Source of the DNA: Lachnospiraceae bacterium UBA7086
Lineage (GTDB): Bacteria; Bacillota; Clostridia; Lachnospirales; Lachnospiraceae
Assembly (NCBI GenBank): GCA_002492525.1
Contig: DKZA01000016.1
Location: 104,439-168,438 of the forward strand
DNA: 64,000 nucleotides
Direction of reading: 5' to 3'
This document shows, in pieces, positions 1 through 8,079 of the stretch. A model generated the notes under the pieces. It was not told the origin of the DNA. It saw only the letters and a program-made list of their open reading frames with translations, and did no database searches. Both the position numbers and the translations under genes were made by a program. The stretch's first letter is position 1. Each line of letters starts with the position of its first letter.

Positions 1-57
1 AAAAAGGTACAATGAAGTTTGGTTGTTAAACTTGTACAATAACGGGAGGAGAAAAAA

Positions 58-1152
58 GTGGCTAGAGTATATAATTTTTCGGCTGGTCCCGCGGTGCTTC
101 CAGAGGAGGTATTGCAGGAAGCTGCGGAGGAAATGTTGGATTACAAAGGATCGGGTATGTCTGTTATGGAGATGAGTCACCGCTCCAAAGTCTATGATAC
201 GATCATTAAGGAGGCAGAAGCCGATTTACGGACACTTTTGCAGATCCCAGATAATTATAAAGTTTTATTCTTACAGGGCGGCGCCAGCTTGCTGTTTGCG
301 TCCGTGCCTATGAATCTTATGAAAAATCGTAAGGCAGGTTATATTTTGACAGGCCAGTGGGCGAAGAAAGCCTTTGCCGAGGCTAAGATTTATGGAGAAG
401 CAGTGGAACTTGCCTCTTCCGCGGATAAGACATTTTCTTATATACCGGATTGCTCTAATCTGCCGATTACCGAGGATATGGACTATGTTTATATCTGTGA
501 GAATAACACGATTTATGGAACCAAGTATCATAAACTGCCTGATACCAAAGGCAAGATTTTGGTTTCTGACGTTTCTTCCTGCTTCCTGTCGGAGCCCATG
601 GATGTGACAAAGTATGGGCTGGTGTATGCAGGTGTGCAGAAAAACGTGGGGCCGGCGGGTACCCAGGTAGTCATTATCAGAGAAGATCTTCTGACGGATG
701 AGGTGCTTCCGGGAACCCCGACTATGATGAAATTCAAGGTACATGCAGATAATGATTCTTTATATAATACACCGCCTTGCTATGGTATTTATATCTGCGG
801 TAAAGTATTTAAGTGGCTGCTGCGAAATGGCGGCTTAGAGGCGATGAAGGAAAAGAACGAGAAGAAAGCAAAGATTCTGTACGATTTTCTGGATGAAAGC
901 AGCATGTTTAAGGGAACGGTCAGAAAAGAAGACCGCTCCTTGATGAATGTGCCTTTTGTGACAGGGGACGAGGAACTGGATGCGAAATTTGTCAAAGAAG
1001 CTGCAGAGGCTGGTTTTGTGAATCTGAAAGGACACAGAACCGTAGGCGGTATGCGTGCCAGCATCTACAATGCAATGCCATTGGAAGGTGTGGAGAAACT
1101 GGTAGAGTTTATGAGAAAGTTTGAACAGAATCATTCATCATCTCATGCGTAA
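58..1152 (+). CDS. serC: Phosphoserine aminotransferase
   Basis: Transfers an amino group from glutamate to 3-phosphohydroxypyruvate in cytosolic serine synthesis (and the analogous step of vitamin B6 synthesis in some species). The protein has 364 residues, normal for SerC. It opens with RVYNFSAGPAVLP, the family signature, and has the PLP lysine context VYAGVQKNVGPAG near residue 195 and the closing HRTVGGMRASIYNA. The start is GTG at 58, preceded by GGGAGGA at 44-50; no ATG lies in a better place. serA follows 42 bp downstream, so the two are very likely co-transcribed. Nothing appears damaged. Confidence 0.97.
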   Translation: MARVYNFSAGPAVLPEEVLQEAAEEMLDYKGSGMSVMEMSHRSKVYDTIIKEAEADLRTLLQIPDNYKVLFLQGGASLLFASVPMNLMKNRKAGYILTGQWAKKAFAEAKIYGEAVELASSADKTFSYIPDCSNLPITEDMDYVYICENNTIYGTKYHKLPDTKGKILVSDVSSCFLSEPMDVTKYGLVYAGVQKNVGPAGTQVVIIREDLLTDEVLPGTPTMMKFKVHADNDSLYNTPPCYGIYICGKVFKWLLRNGGLEAMKEKNEKKAKILYDFLDESSMFKGTVRKEDRSLMNVPFVTGDEELDAKFVKEAAEAGFVNLKGHRTVGGMRASIYNAMPLEGVEKLVEFMRKFEQNHSSSHA

Positions 1153-1194
1153 AAAGGAAAGAATACAGAGTTTTCAGAAAAGAGGATGTAGGAA

Positions 1195-2358
1195 ATGTTT
1201 AAGTATCATTGTTTAAATCCCATTTCGGGTGTCGGTCTTGAGAAGTTCAGCGACCAGTATGTAAAGACAGAGAATTTTGCAGAGGCAGATGGTATTCTGG
1301 TCAGAAGTGCTGCCATGCATGATATGGAATTGCCGGAGAATCTGTTGGCTATTGCCCGTGCAGGGGCAGGCGTTAATAATATTCCGCTGGATAAATGCGC
1401 AGAGAAAGGCATCGTCGTCTTTAATACGCCGGGCGCTAATGCAAATGGCGTAAAGGAACTTGTCATAGCAGGTATGCTGCTTGCGTCCCGTGATGTAGCG
1501 GGCGGCATTGAATGGGTAAAAGGAAATAAAACTGACGAGAACATTGCGAAAGATGCAGAAAAGGCTAAGAAAAATTTTGCAGGTACAGAAATACAGGGTA
1601 AAAAGCTGGGTATCATCGGACTTGGTGCGATCGGCGTTAAAGTAGCCAATGTAGCAAAGCATCTGGGAATGGAAGTGTATGGTTACGATCCTTATGTATC
1701 AGTGGATGCAGCCTGGAATTTAAGCAGGGATGTGAAGCATGTGCTGAATGTGGAGGAAATATATGAAGAGTGCGACATCATTACCATTCATGTGCCGCTG
1801 ATGGATGCCACCAAGGGAATGATTGATCAGGATGCGTTGGATAAGATGAAAGAGGGTGTAATCTTGTTGAATTTTGCAAGAGACCTTCTTGTGGATGAGA
1901 AAGCGGTGCTTTCAGGTATTAAGACCGGTAAAGTAAGAAAATATGTATCTGATTTCCCGAACACCACCACAGCAGGGCAGGAGGGCTGCATCGTGATTCC
2001 GCATCTGGGAGCTTCCACGGAAGAATCTGAGGATAACTGTGCGGTGATGGCCGTCAAACAGATGAAAGATTATCTGGAGAATGGTAATATTGTAAATAGT
2101 GTCAATTATCCTTCTTGTGATATGGGAATTTGCGCGCAGGCCGGGCGTGTGGCAATTTTCCATAAGAATATTGCCAATATGATCACCAAGTTTACGGCAT
2201 GTTTTGGTGATAATAATATCAATATTACCGATATGACCAATAAATCCAGAGGGGAAGTGGCATATACTATGTTAGATATCGAACAGCCTGCCTCTGCAGA
2301 GATTATTGAGAAGTTACAGTCCATTAACGGGGTATTCCGTGTCAGGGTTGTAAAATAA
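1195..2358 (+). CDS. serA: D-3-phosphoglycerate dehydrogenase, short form with ACT domain
   Basis: Oxidises 3-phosphoglycerate to 3-phosphohydroxypyruvate with NAD, the first step of serine synthesis, supplying the substrate of the preceding serC. 387 residues. The NAD-binding motif GLGAIGVKVANVAKHLGM starts near residue 141; NFARD and the catalytic histidine context VIPHLGASTEES follow. The last 70 or so residues (NMITKFTACFGDNNINI onward) look like an ACT domain, which in this family binds serine for feedback inhibition. It lacks the long intervening domain of the Mycobacterium-type enzyme, so it is the short clostridial form. The transcript ends at the hairpin at 2362-2389. Confidence 0.96.
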   Translation: MFKYHCLNPISGVGLEKFSDQYVKTENFAEADGILVRSAAMHDMELPENLLAIARAGAGVNNIPLDKCAEKGIVVFNTPGANANGVKELVIAGMLLASRDVAGGIEWVKGNKTDENIAKDAEKAKKNFAGTEIQGKKLGIIGLGAIGVKVANVAKHLGMEVYGYDPYVSVDAAWNLSRDVKHVLNVEEIYEECDIITIHVPLMDATKGMIDQDALDKMKEGVILLNFARDLLVDEKAVLSGIKTGKVRKYVSDFPNTTTAGQEGCIVIPHLGASTEESEDNCAVMAVKQMKDYLENGNIVNSVNYPSCDMGICAQAGRVAIFHKNIANMITKFTACFGDNNINITDMTNKSRGEVAYTMLDIEQPASAEIIEKLQSINGVFRVRVVK

Positions 2359-2361
2359 AAA

Positions 2362-2389
2362 AAGATAATTTGCTTTGCAAATTATCTTT
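2362..2389 (+). terminator. Terminator after serA
   Basis: A perfect 12-bp inverted repeat, AAGATAATTTGC-TTT-GCAAATTATCTT, begins 3 bp after the serA stop, preceded by an A-run. It is fused to a copy of the dispersed backbone repeat (2390-2426). Confidence 0.7.
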
Positions 2390-2426
2390 GCGAGATTCGC
2401 TCCGCGAACTCGGATAAGCGGAGGGA
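2390..2426 (+). repeat. Dispersed intergenic palindromic repeat, copy 1
   Basis: Contains GCGAG, an internal hairpin TTCGC-TCC-GCGAA and CTCGGATAAGCGGAGGGA. Closely similar units occur at 59857-59955 (three in tandem) and 63845-63932 (two), with diverged reverse copies near 7868-7900 and 10803-10840. All copies are intergenic and in the chromosomal backbone; none was seen inside the integrated element. Confidence 0.75.
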
Positions 2427-2450
2427 TTTCCTATAGCATAATAATATAAT

Positions 2451-2486
2451 AAGGCAGTCTGTGAAACAAATGTCACAGGCTGCCTT
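2451..2486. terminator. Bidirectional terminator between serA and the minus-strand gene
   Basis: AAGGCAGTCTGTGA pairs with TCACAGGCTGCCTT (one G-U) around an 8-nt loop. It lies between convergent genes, with A/T-rich flanks on both sides (ATAATAT before, TTATCTATTT after), so it can serve either direction. Confidence 0.7.
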
Positions 2487-2524
2487 ATCTATTTGATATC
2501 ATGAGAATCTGCCCGATTATTGTG

Positions 2525-2809
2525 TCAGTTAAGCCGATTTGCGATGGAGGAGAAATTAGCATCTTCCTCTTCATCCAATGTGGACTGCAGGTTCTTTTCG
2601 GCCTCCACAGATGCTTCGCTGGCGAGATCCATATAGAGGATAAAAATATCTTCCATTGACTTTCCGGTTTCATCGGCAATCTGCTGCATGATGGGTTTTA
2701 ACGCCTCTAATTGAAATGAAATTCTGGTTTTCTGTGGATCAATGTCGGCTAGTGCTTCTTCGGCGTAGGCATTGATTCGGTCTAATATTTTCTTGTTTTC
2801 TGCTGTCAT
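2525..2809 (-). CDS. Small conserved hypothetical protein
   Basis: 94 residues starting MTAENKKILDRINAYAEEAL. The start at 2809 is preceded on the minus strand by AAAGGAAG seven bases upstream, and codon use matches its neighbours, so I believe it is a real gene. The sequence is acidic and mostly helical in appearance, with no cysteine motif, signal peptide or membrane segment. It is convergent with serA and divergent from the DUF1015 gene. I do not recognise the family and offer no function. Confidence 0.7.
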   Translation of the reverse strand: MTAENKKILDRINAYAEEALADIDPQKTRISFQLEALKPIMQQIADETGKSMEDIFILYMDLASEASVEAEKNLQSTLDEEEDANFSSIANRLN

Positions 2810-2920
2810 GCTTACACTTCCTTTCTCGTATATTTTAGCACTTCACGCTTGTACTGCATAGGGGAATTTGATAAAATGAGTGTAAAAGTAACGGAAAACA
2901 TCAATGTAACAGGAGAACTT

Positions 2921-4162
2921 ATGGCAAATATCATTCCATTTCGGGCAGTCAGACCAAGACGGGACCTGGCAGCAAAGATAGCGGCCCTGCCCTATGATGT
3001 CTATAACCGGGAAGAGGCACGTAAGATTGTAGAAAATGATGAATATACTTTTTTGAGAATAGACAGGCCGGAGACACAGTTTCCCGAAGCGTATGATATG
3101 TATGCTCCTGAAGTATATGAGAAGGCGAGAGAGATGCTTGAGGAGATGATACGGGATGGCCTTTTTGTAGAGGATGCGAAGCGGGCGTATTATGTATATG
3201 AACTGGTGATGAATGGCCGGTCCCAGGTTGGAATCGGGGCTTGTGCCTCTGTGGATGATTATGACAGGCAGATCATTAAGAAGCATGAGAATACCCGCGC
3301 GGATAAAGAGGCAGATCGTATCCGGCATGTGGACGTGTGCAGTGCGCAGACAGGGCCCATATTCCTGGCTTATCGCAGAAGGGAAGCGATTGAACAGGAA
3401 GTAAAGGCTACGATGGACAAAGAGCCGGTCTATGATTTTACGGCGAATGATCAGATTACACACAGGCTTTGGGTCATAGATGACGAAGAACGTGTGGAGC
3501 GGATCCGGCAGGAATTCTTAAAGGTGGATACAATTTATATTGCCGACGGTCATCACAGATGTGCCTCGGCAGTACGGGTCTCAAAAAAACGGCGGGCAAA
3601 ATACCCTTCCTATACGGGAGAGGAAGAATTTAATTATTTTCTTTCGGTACTCTTTCCGGATGATCAACTGATGATCATGGATTATAACCGGGTGGTGAGT
3701 TCATTAAACGGCTATAGTCAACAGGAATTTATAGAGAAAGTAAAGGATATCTTTCAGGTAAAGTTTATGGGAAGCGAGCCGTGTAAGCCCCAAAAAAAGG
3801 GAGAAATCGGAATGTACCTGAGGGACGGCTGGTATCGTCTTACGGTAGATAGCACGGAGTATACGGGGAATCCTGTGGAGGATCTGGATGTAGCAATCCT
3901 GCAAAGAAAACTTTTAGAGCCTGTGCTTGGAATTGTGGATCCAAAGACAGATAACAGGATAGATTTTGTAGGAGGCATCAGGGGGATTCCGGAACTGGAA
4001 AGGCGTGTTCATACGGATGCCGTGGCGGCTTTTGCCATGTATCCTACGGATATTCATGAGTTGTTTGCTGTTTCGGATGCAGAACAGCTTATGCCGCCCA
4101 AATCCACATGGTTTGAGCCTAAACTCAGGAGTGGCTTGTTGATCCATAGAATTGAACAGTAA
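2921..4162 (+). CDS. DUF1015 family protein
   Basis: 413 residues from the chosen ATG (MANIIPFRAVRPRRDLA), which has AGGAG at 2911-2915 and matches the family's usual beginning; an upstream in-frame extension exists but has no better ribosome site. The motif IADGHHRCASA near residue 210 and LPYDVY near the start are characteristic of DUF1015. The biochemical function of this family is not established to my knowledge. In Clostridia it is often found beside serC-serA, as here, which suggests but does not prove a link to serine or phospho-amino-acid metabolism. Confidence 0.88.
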   Translation: MANIIPFRAVRPRRDLAAKIAALPYDVYNREEARKIVENDEYTFLRIDRPETQFPEAYDMYAPEVYEKAREMLEEMIRDGLFVEDAKRAYYVYELVMNGRSQVGIGACASVDDYDRQIIKKHENTRADKEADRIRHVDVCSAQTGPIFLAYRRREAIEQEVKATMDKEPVYDFTANDQITHRLWVIDDEERVERIRQEFLKVDTIYIADGHHRCASAVRVSKKRRAKYPSYTGEEEFNYFLSVLFPDDQLMIMDYNRVVSSLNGYSQQEFIEKVKDIFQVKFMGSEPCKPQKKGEIGMYLRDGWYRLTVDSTEYTGNPVEDLDVAILQRKLLEPVLGIVDPKTDNRIDFVGGIRGIPELERRVHTDAVAAFAMYPTDIHELFAVSDAEQLMPPKSTWFEPKLRSGLLIHRIEQ

Positions 4163-4228
4163 CAGAAAATTGTATTATGTGGAAGAGTAGATAAGAATCA
4201 GCCAAAAAGGAAAGGTATGGGATAGCAT

Positions 4229-6766
4229 ATGAATAAAAAATTATACAAACTGATGAACTGGCCGCAGATAGAAGGAATCATTTATTCTGAGGCAGATGAT
4301 CCTCATGCGGTTCTGGGAGCGCATGTAGTGGGGAATTCTGTGCTGGTACAGACCTTTCAGCCGGGAGCGAAAAGCGTGCGTCTTCAGCCATTGGAAGGCG
4401 ATAAAAGTTATAAGATGGAGCAAGCGGATGAAGAGGGGTATTTTGCTCTGTTAATACCGGGCAAGACGGTTCCGGCTTACGAGTATATTGTGGAGTCTAA
4501 GAACGGCAGTCTTAGAAAAGTGAAGGATGCCTATAATTTTGCACCGCAGATTACGAAGCAGGATACGGAGAAATTTAATGCCGGGATCCATTATATGATT
4601 TATGAGAAGCTGGGAGCGCATCCCATGAAGATTGACGGTACAGAAGGAACTTATTTTGCTGTCTGGGCACCCAATGCGCTGCGGGTCAGTGTGGTGGGCG
4701 ATTTTAACGGCTGGGATGGCAGGGTGCACCAGATGAGAAGACTTTGGGATTCCGGAATTTTTGAGCTGTTTGTTCCTGATGTGAAAGAAGGAGACTGTTA
4801 TAAATTTGAGATAAAGGCAAAAGGAGGCCTCACCTTCATGAAGGCGGATCCTTATGGATTTGGTGCGCAGCTTCGGCCGGAGAACGCCTCCATTGTCAGA
4901 AATATTGACGGCTTTGCCTGGAAGGACAGTAAGTGGATGAAGGAGAGGGCGCTGCAGCAGGCACAGGATAAGCCTATGAGCGTATATGAGGTTTATCTGG
5001 GATCTTTTGATAAGCCGAAAGACGGCAGGGAGTTTTATACCTACAGAGAACTTGCCCCCAAGATTGTTGATTATGTAAAGAAGATGGGATATACCCATAT
5101 TGAATTAATGCCGGTGATGGAGCATCCGCTGGATGAATCCTGGGGATATCAGGTAATAGGTTATTATGCACCGACTTCCCGTTATGGAACGGCAGAGGAT
5201 TTGATGTTCTTTGTGGATGAGATGCACAGAGCGGGGATTGGTGTGATTTTCGATTGGGTGCCGGCACACTTTCCAAGAGATACCTATGGATTGTCCGGGT
5301 TTGATGGAACATGTCTTTATGAGCATCATGATCCCCGGAAAGGCTATCATCCTCACTGGGGGACTTTGATTTATAATTATGGGCGGCCGGAAGTGACCAA
5401 TTATCTGATTGCTAATGCGCTTTATTGGGTAGAACAGTATCATGCAGACGGTATCCGTATTGATGCGGTAGCATCCATGCTCTATCTGGATTATGGTAAA
5501 AACGATGGAGAATGGGTGGCCAATATTTATGGCGGTAATGAGAATTTGGAGGCAGTAGAATTTATAAAGCACCTGAATTCCATGATGAAAAAGCGAAATC
5601 CGGGAGTTTTGATGATCGCGGAGGAGTCTACTGCATGGCCCAAGGTGACAGGGGCTTTTGATGAGGACGGACTTGGATTTGATCTCAAATGGAATATGGG
5701 CTTTATGAACGATTATCTGAGTTATATTTCCACGGATCCTTATTTCAGATCCGGCTGTCATAACGAGCTTACATTCAGTATGATTTATGCCTATAGCGAA
5801 AAATTTATCCTGGTGCTGTCTCATGATGAGGTGGTGCATGGCAAGAAGACTCTGCTTGGCAAAATGCCGGGAGAGCGGAAGAAACAGTTCGATAATCTGC
5901 GGCTGACATTTGCTTATCATATGACGCATCCCGGTAAAAAGCTGTTGTTTATGGGTCAGGATATAGGCGAGTATGATGAGTTTAACGAAAAAAGGGCTGT
6001 GGAGTGGGAACTTTTGGAGAATGAGGATCACAGAAAGTTGAATCATATGGTGGCGGATTTAAATAAACTTTATGTATCTCAGCCGGCACTTTATGAGAAG
6101 GATACTTCCTGGGAAGGATTTGAGTGGATCAATTGCATCACGCCTAATGCCTGCATGTTGTCTTATATAAGGAAGACAGATAAGACGGAAGATATGTTGG
6201 TAGTAGTGGCTAATTTTGCCGATGTCAAACAGAGTTTTCGCGTAGGAGTCCCCTATGAGGGTAAATATAAAGAGATTTTTAATACGGATGATAGAAGTTA
6301 TGGCGGCAGCGGCTGTGTCAATAAGAAGGCATGTGAGACTATGGAGATGGAATGGGATGGGAAACCCTACGCTATGGATATGGTAAGCGCGCCGTTAAGT
6401 ATCAGTATTTTCTCCTATATACCTTATACAAAGGAGGAGAAGGAAGAAATAGAGAAAAAACGTGCCGAACAGCGCCGCAGGGAAAAGGAAGCCGAGGAGA
6501 GACGGCTTGCCAAAGAAGAAGCGGAGCAGACAGCGAAAGCGGCGGCAGAAGCAAAAGAATTGGCAAAACAGGCGGCAGCGGAAGCTAAAGAACTGGCAAA
6601 GCGGGCTTCTGCAGAAGCAAAGCAGCGTGCAAAGGCAGCGGATGAGTTGGTAAAGAAGGCGGAAGAGGCGGCGTTGAAACTGCAAAAACTGACACAGAAG
6701 CAGGAGGAGAGTATGATCAGACAGACGGTGCCGGAAAGTAAGAGTGTAAAGAAAAACAAGAAATAG
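4229..6766 (+). CDS. glgB: 1,4-alpha-glucan branching enzyme with C-terminal helical tail
   Basis: Makes alpha-1,6 branches in glycogen. 845 residues, longer than the usual 630-750. An N-terminal carbohydrate-binding module (FAVWAPNALRVSVVGDFNGW) is followed by a GH13 barrel. The nucleophile Asp is in GIRIDAVASMLY near residue 410, the acid Glu in MIAEESTAWP near 465, and the third acid in SHDEVVHGKK near 530. After the beta-sandwich, residues from about 733 to the end are almost entirely Ala, Lys, Glu, Gln and Arg, with repeated AEAKELAK-type units that look like a long single helix or coiled coil. This tail is not part of the standard enzyme. The mscS gene follows after 14 bp, suggesting co-transcription. 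Confidence 0.95.
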   Translation: MNKKLYKLMNWPQIEGIIYSEADDPHAVLGAHVVGNSVLVQTFQPGAKSVRLQPLEGDKSYKMEQADEEGYFALLIPGKTVPAYEYIVESKNGSLRKVKDAYNFAPQITKQDTEKFNAGIHYMIYEKLGAHPMKIDGTEGTYFAVWAPNALRVSVVGDFNGWDGRVHQMRRLWDSGIFELFVPDVKEGDCYKFEIKAKGGLTFMKADPYGFGAQLRPENASIVRNIDGFAWKDSKWMKERALQQAQDKPMSVYEVYLGSFDKPKDGREFYTYRELAPKIVDYVKKMGYTHIELMPVMEHPLDESWGYQVIGYYAPTSRYGTAEDLMFFVDEMHRAGIGVIFDWVPAHFPRDTYGLSGFDGTCLYEHHDPRKGYHPHWGTLIYNYGRPEVTNYLIANALYWVEQYHADGIRIDAVASMLYLDYGKNDGEWVANIYGGNENLEAVEFIKHLNSMMKKRNPGVLMIAEESTAWPKVTGAFDEDGLGFDLKWNMGFMNDYLSYISTDPYFRSGCHNELTFSMIYAYSEKFILVLSHDEVVHGKKTLLGKMPGERKKQFDNLRLTFAYHMTHPGKKLLFMGQDIGEYDEFNEKRAVEWELLENEDHRKLNHMVADLNKLYVSQPALYEKDTSWEGFEWINCITPNACMLSYIRKTDKTEDMLVVVANFADVKQSFRVGVPYEGKYKEIFNTDDRSYGGSGCVNKKACETMEMEWDGKPYAMDMVSAPLSISIFSYIPYTKEEKEEIEKKRAEQRRREKEAEERRLAKEEAEQTAKAAAEAKELAKQAAAEAKELAKRASAEAKQRAKAADELVKKAEEAALKLQKLTQKQEESMIRQTVPESKSVKKNKK

Positions 6767-6780
6767 AAGCGGGGACTGGT

Positions 6781-7677
6781 ATGGGAGAACAACTCATGAA
6801 AGAAGAACTTGTCGGGGTTGAGTTTATTGCGGAAAATGAGCTCCAAGTAGGTGTGATTGAGGCTTTTTTGCGGGAGCTGCCGGATAAGATGCTGCGGTTT
6901 GGCGTTCGTGTACTTCTTGCCCTGGTGGTATTTCTGGTGGGAATACAGGTTATCAAGCTGATCAGGAAAATCCTGCGGCGGTCTTTGCGGAGAGGCAATG
7001 CGGATGAGGGGGTAGTCCGGTTTCTGGATTCGTTGCTCAAGGTCGTGCTTTACATCTTGCTGCTTTTCCTGATCGCTTCCGGCTTTGGTTTGGATGCGAC
7101 CAGTGTGGTGGCGCTGGTTGGTTCCGCAGGAGTGGCTATCGGTCTTGCGGTGCAGGGAAGCCTGTCAAACTTTGCAGGCGGTGTGCTTCTTTTATTATTG
7201 AAACCCTTTAAGGCGGACGACTACATTAAGGACAGTAACGGAAATGAGGGAACGGTCCAGGAGGTGCAGCTTTTTTATACCAGATTGATTACGCCGGATC
7301 ACCATGTGGTTATTGTACCAAACGGTACGCTGGCCAATGCCAATATTATCAATATGAGCACTTTAGAAGACCGTAGGATGGATATTGTGGTAAGCATTGC
7401 TTATGATGAAGATATCCGCACAGCCAGGAAAGTGCTTTTAGAAGTGTTGGAAAAGGATTCTGCTGTCTTACAGGATAAGGAGCGGCTGGTGTTTGTGGAT
7501 GAACTGGCGGACAGCGGAGTAATCCTGCATGTACGCTGTTGGAGTAGAAATGATACCTACTGGGATACCAAATGGCGTCTGACGGAGAATGTGAAATACG
7601 CTCTGGATGAGGCTGGTATTTCTATTCCGTTTCCACAGATGGATGTGCATATACAGACAAAAGAACGGTCGGAATAA
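6781..7677 (+). CDS. mscS: Small-conductance mechanosensitive channel, MscS family
   Basis: Membrane channel that opens on membrane tension to release solutes during osmotic downshock. 298 residues, the compact form. Three hydrophobic segments lie between about residues 40 and 140. The pore helix is the Gly/Ala-rich VGSAGVAIGLAVQGSLSNFA, followed by the beta domain with DYIKDSNGNEGTVQEV and VPNGTLANANIIN. The start at 6781 is used here; ATG at 6796 has GGGAG upstream and is equally possible. It probably shares the glgB transcript. Confidence 0.93.
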   Translation: MGEQLMKEELVGVEFIAENELQVGVIEAFLRELPDKMLRFGVRVLLALVVFLVGIQVIKLIRKILRRSLRRGNADEGVVRFLDSLLKVVLYILLLFLIASGFGLDATSVVALVGSAGVAIGLAVQGSLSNFAGGVLLLLLKPFKADDYIKDSNGNEGTVQEVQLFYTRLITPDHHVVIVPNGTLANANIINMSTLEDRRMDIVVSIAYDEDIRTARKVLLEVLEKDSAVLQDKERLVFVDELADSGVILHVRCWSRNDTYWDTKWRLTENVKYALDEAGISIPFPQMDVHIQTKERSE

Positions 7678-7747
7678 AGATTCTTAAGAAAAATATCTTG
7701 CAAATTTCGAGGTTCCATCATATAATAATCATTGTTGTGAGAAACAT

Positions 7748-7820
7748 GCTGGAATAGCGCAGTTGGTAGCGCAACTGATTCGTAATCAGTAGGTCGAGGG
7801 TTCAAGTCCCTTTTCCAGCT
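7748..7820 (+). tRNA. tRNA-Thr (CGT)
   Basis: A full cloverleaf can be folded: acceptor GCTGGAA/TTCCAGC, D arm GCGC-AGTTGGTA-GCGC, anticodon arm ACTGA-TTCGTAA-TCAGT with anticodon CGT (reads ACG, threonine), and T arm GAGGG-TTCAAGT-CCCTT. The discriminator base is T and no CCA is encoded. No integration has occurred at this tRNA. Confidence 0.95.
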
Positions 7821-7824
7821 TGTC

Positions 7825-7859
7825 AAAAAGACAGTACTGACGTAAGTGCTGTCTTTTTG
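7825..7859 (+). terminator. Terminator after tRNA-Thr
   Basis: AAAAAGACAGTACT pairs with AGTGCTGTCTTTTT (one G-U pair) around a short loop; the 3' arm ends in a T-run. It begins four bases after the tRNA. Confidence 0.88.
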
Positions 7860-7979
7860 TGTTATAGGAGATTCTTTTGCTTATCCGAGGACGTGAGGCA
7901 AATTCTTTTTATAAAATTAACCAACCAAGTCGGTCAATTTTATTGTTATATTTTATTTGATTAATTATGGCACAATACC

Positions 7980-8016
7980 TTGACAGAAAAAAACCACATG
8001 ATACAATATATAGTAT
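7980..8016 (+). promoter_or_regulatory. nrdD promoter with NrdR-like box
   Basis: TTGACA at 7980-7985, 16 nt, TACAAT at 8002-8007. A near-palindrome, ATACAATATATAGTAT (8001-8016), covers the -10 region and matches my recollection of the NrdR box (ACACWATATATWGTGT) at 14 of 16 positions. NrdR represses ribonucleotide reductase operons when dATP is high. A second box usually lies about three helical turns away; the stretch around 8032-8048 is only a weak match. A diverged copy of the backbone repeat lies just upstream (about 7868-7900). Confidence 0.7.
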
Positions 8017-8079
8017 GCGCGGCATAGCAAAGCAGTATATGATGTAGTGCTGCCAGAAAAATTATGGGTGGGTGAAAGA

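Noticed and set aside
271..744. Minus-strand open frames opposite serC, glgB, nrdD, topB and other genes
   Set aside because: They are antisense to strongly supported genes, lack ribosome sites and have no domain-like sequence.
7748..7820. tRNA-Thr as integration site of the element
   Set aside because: No repeat of its 3' end was seen elsewhere and the element's ends are fixed in the ABC ATPase gene 5.4 kb away.
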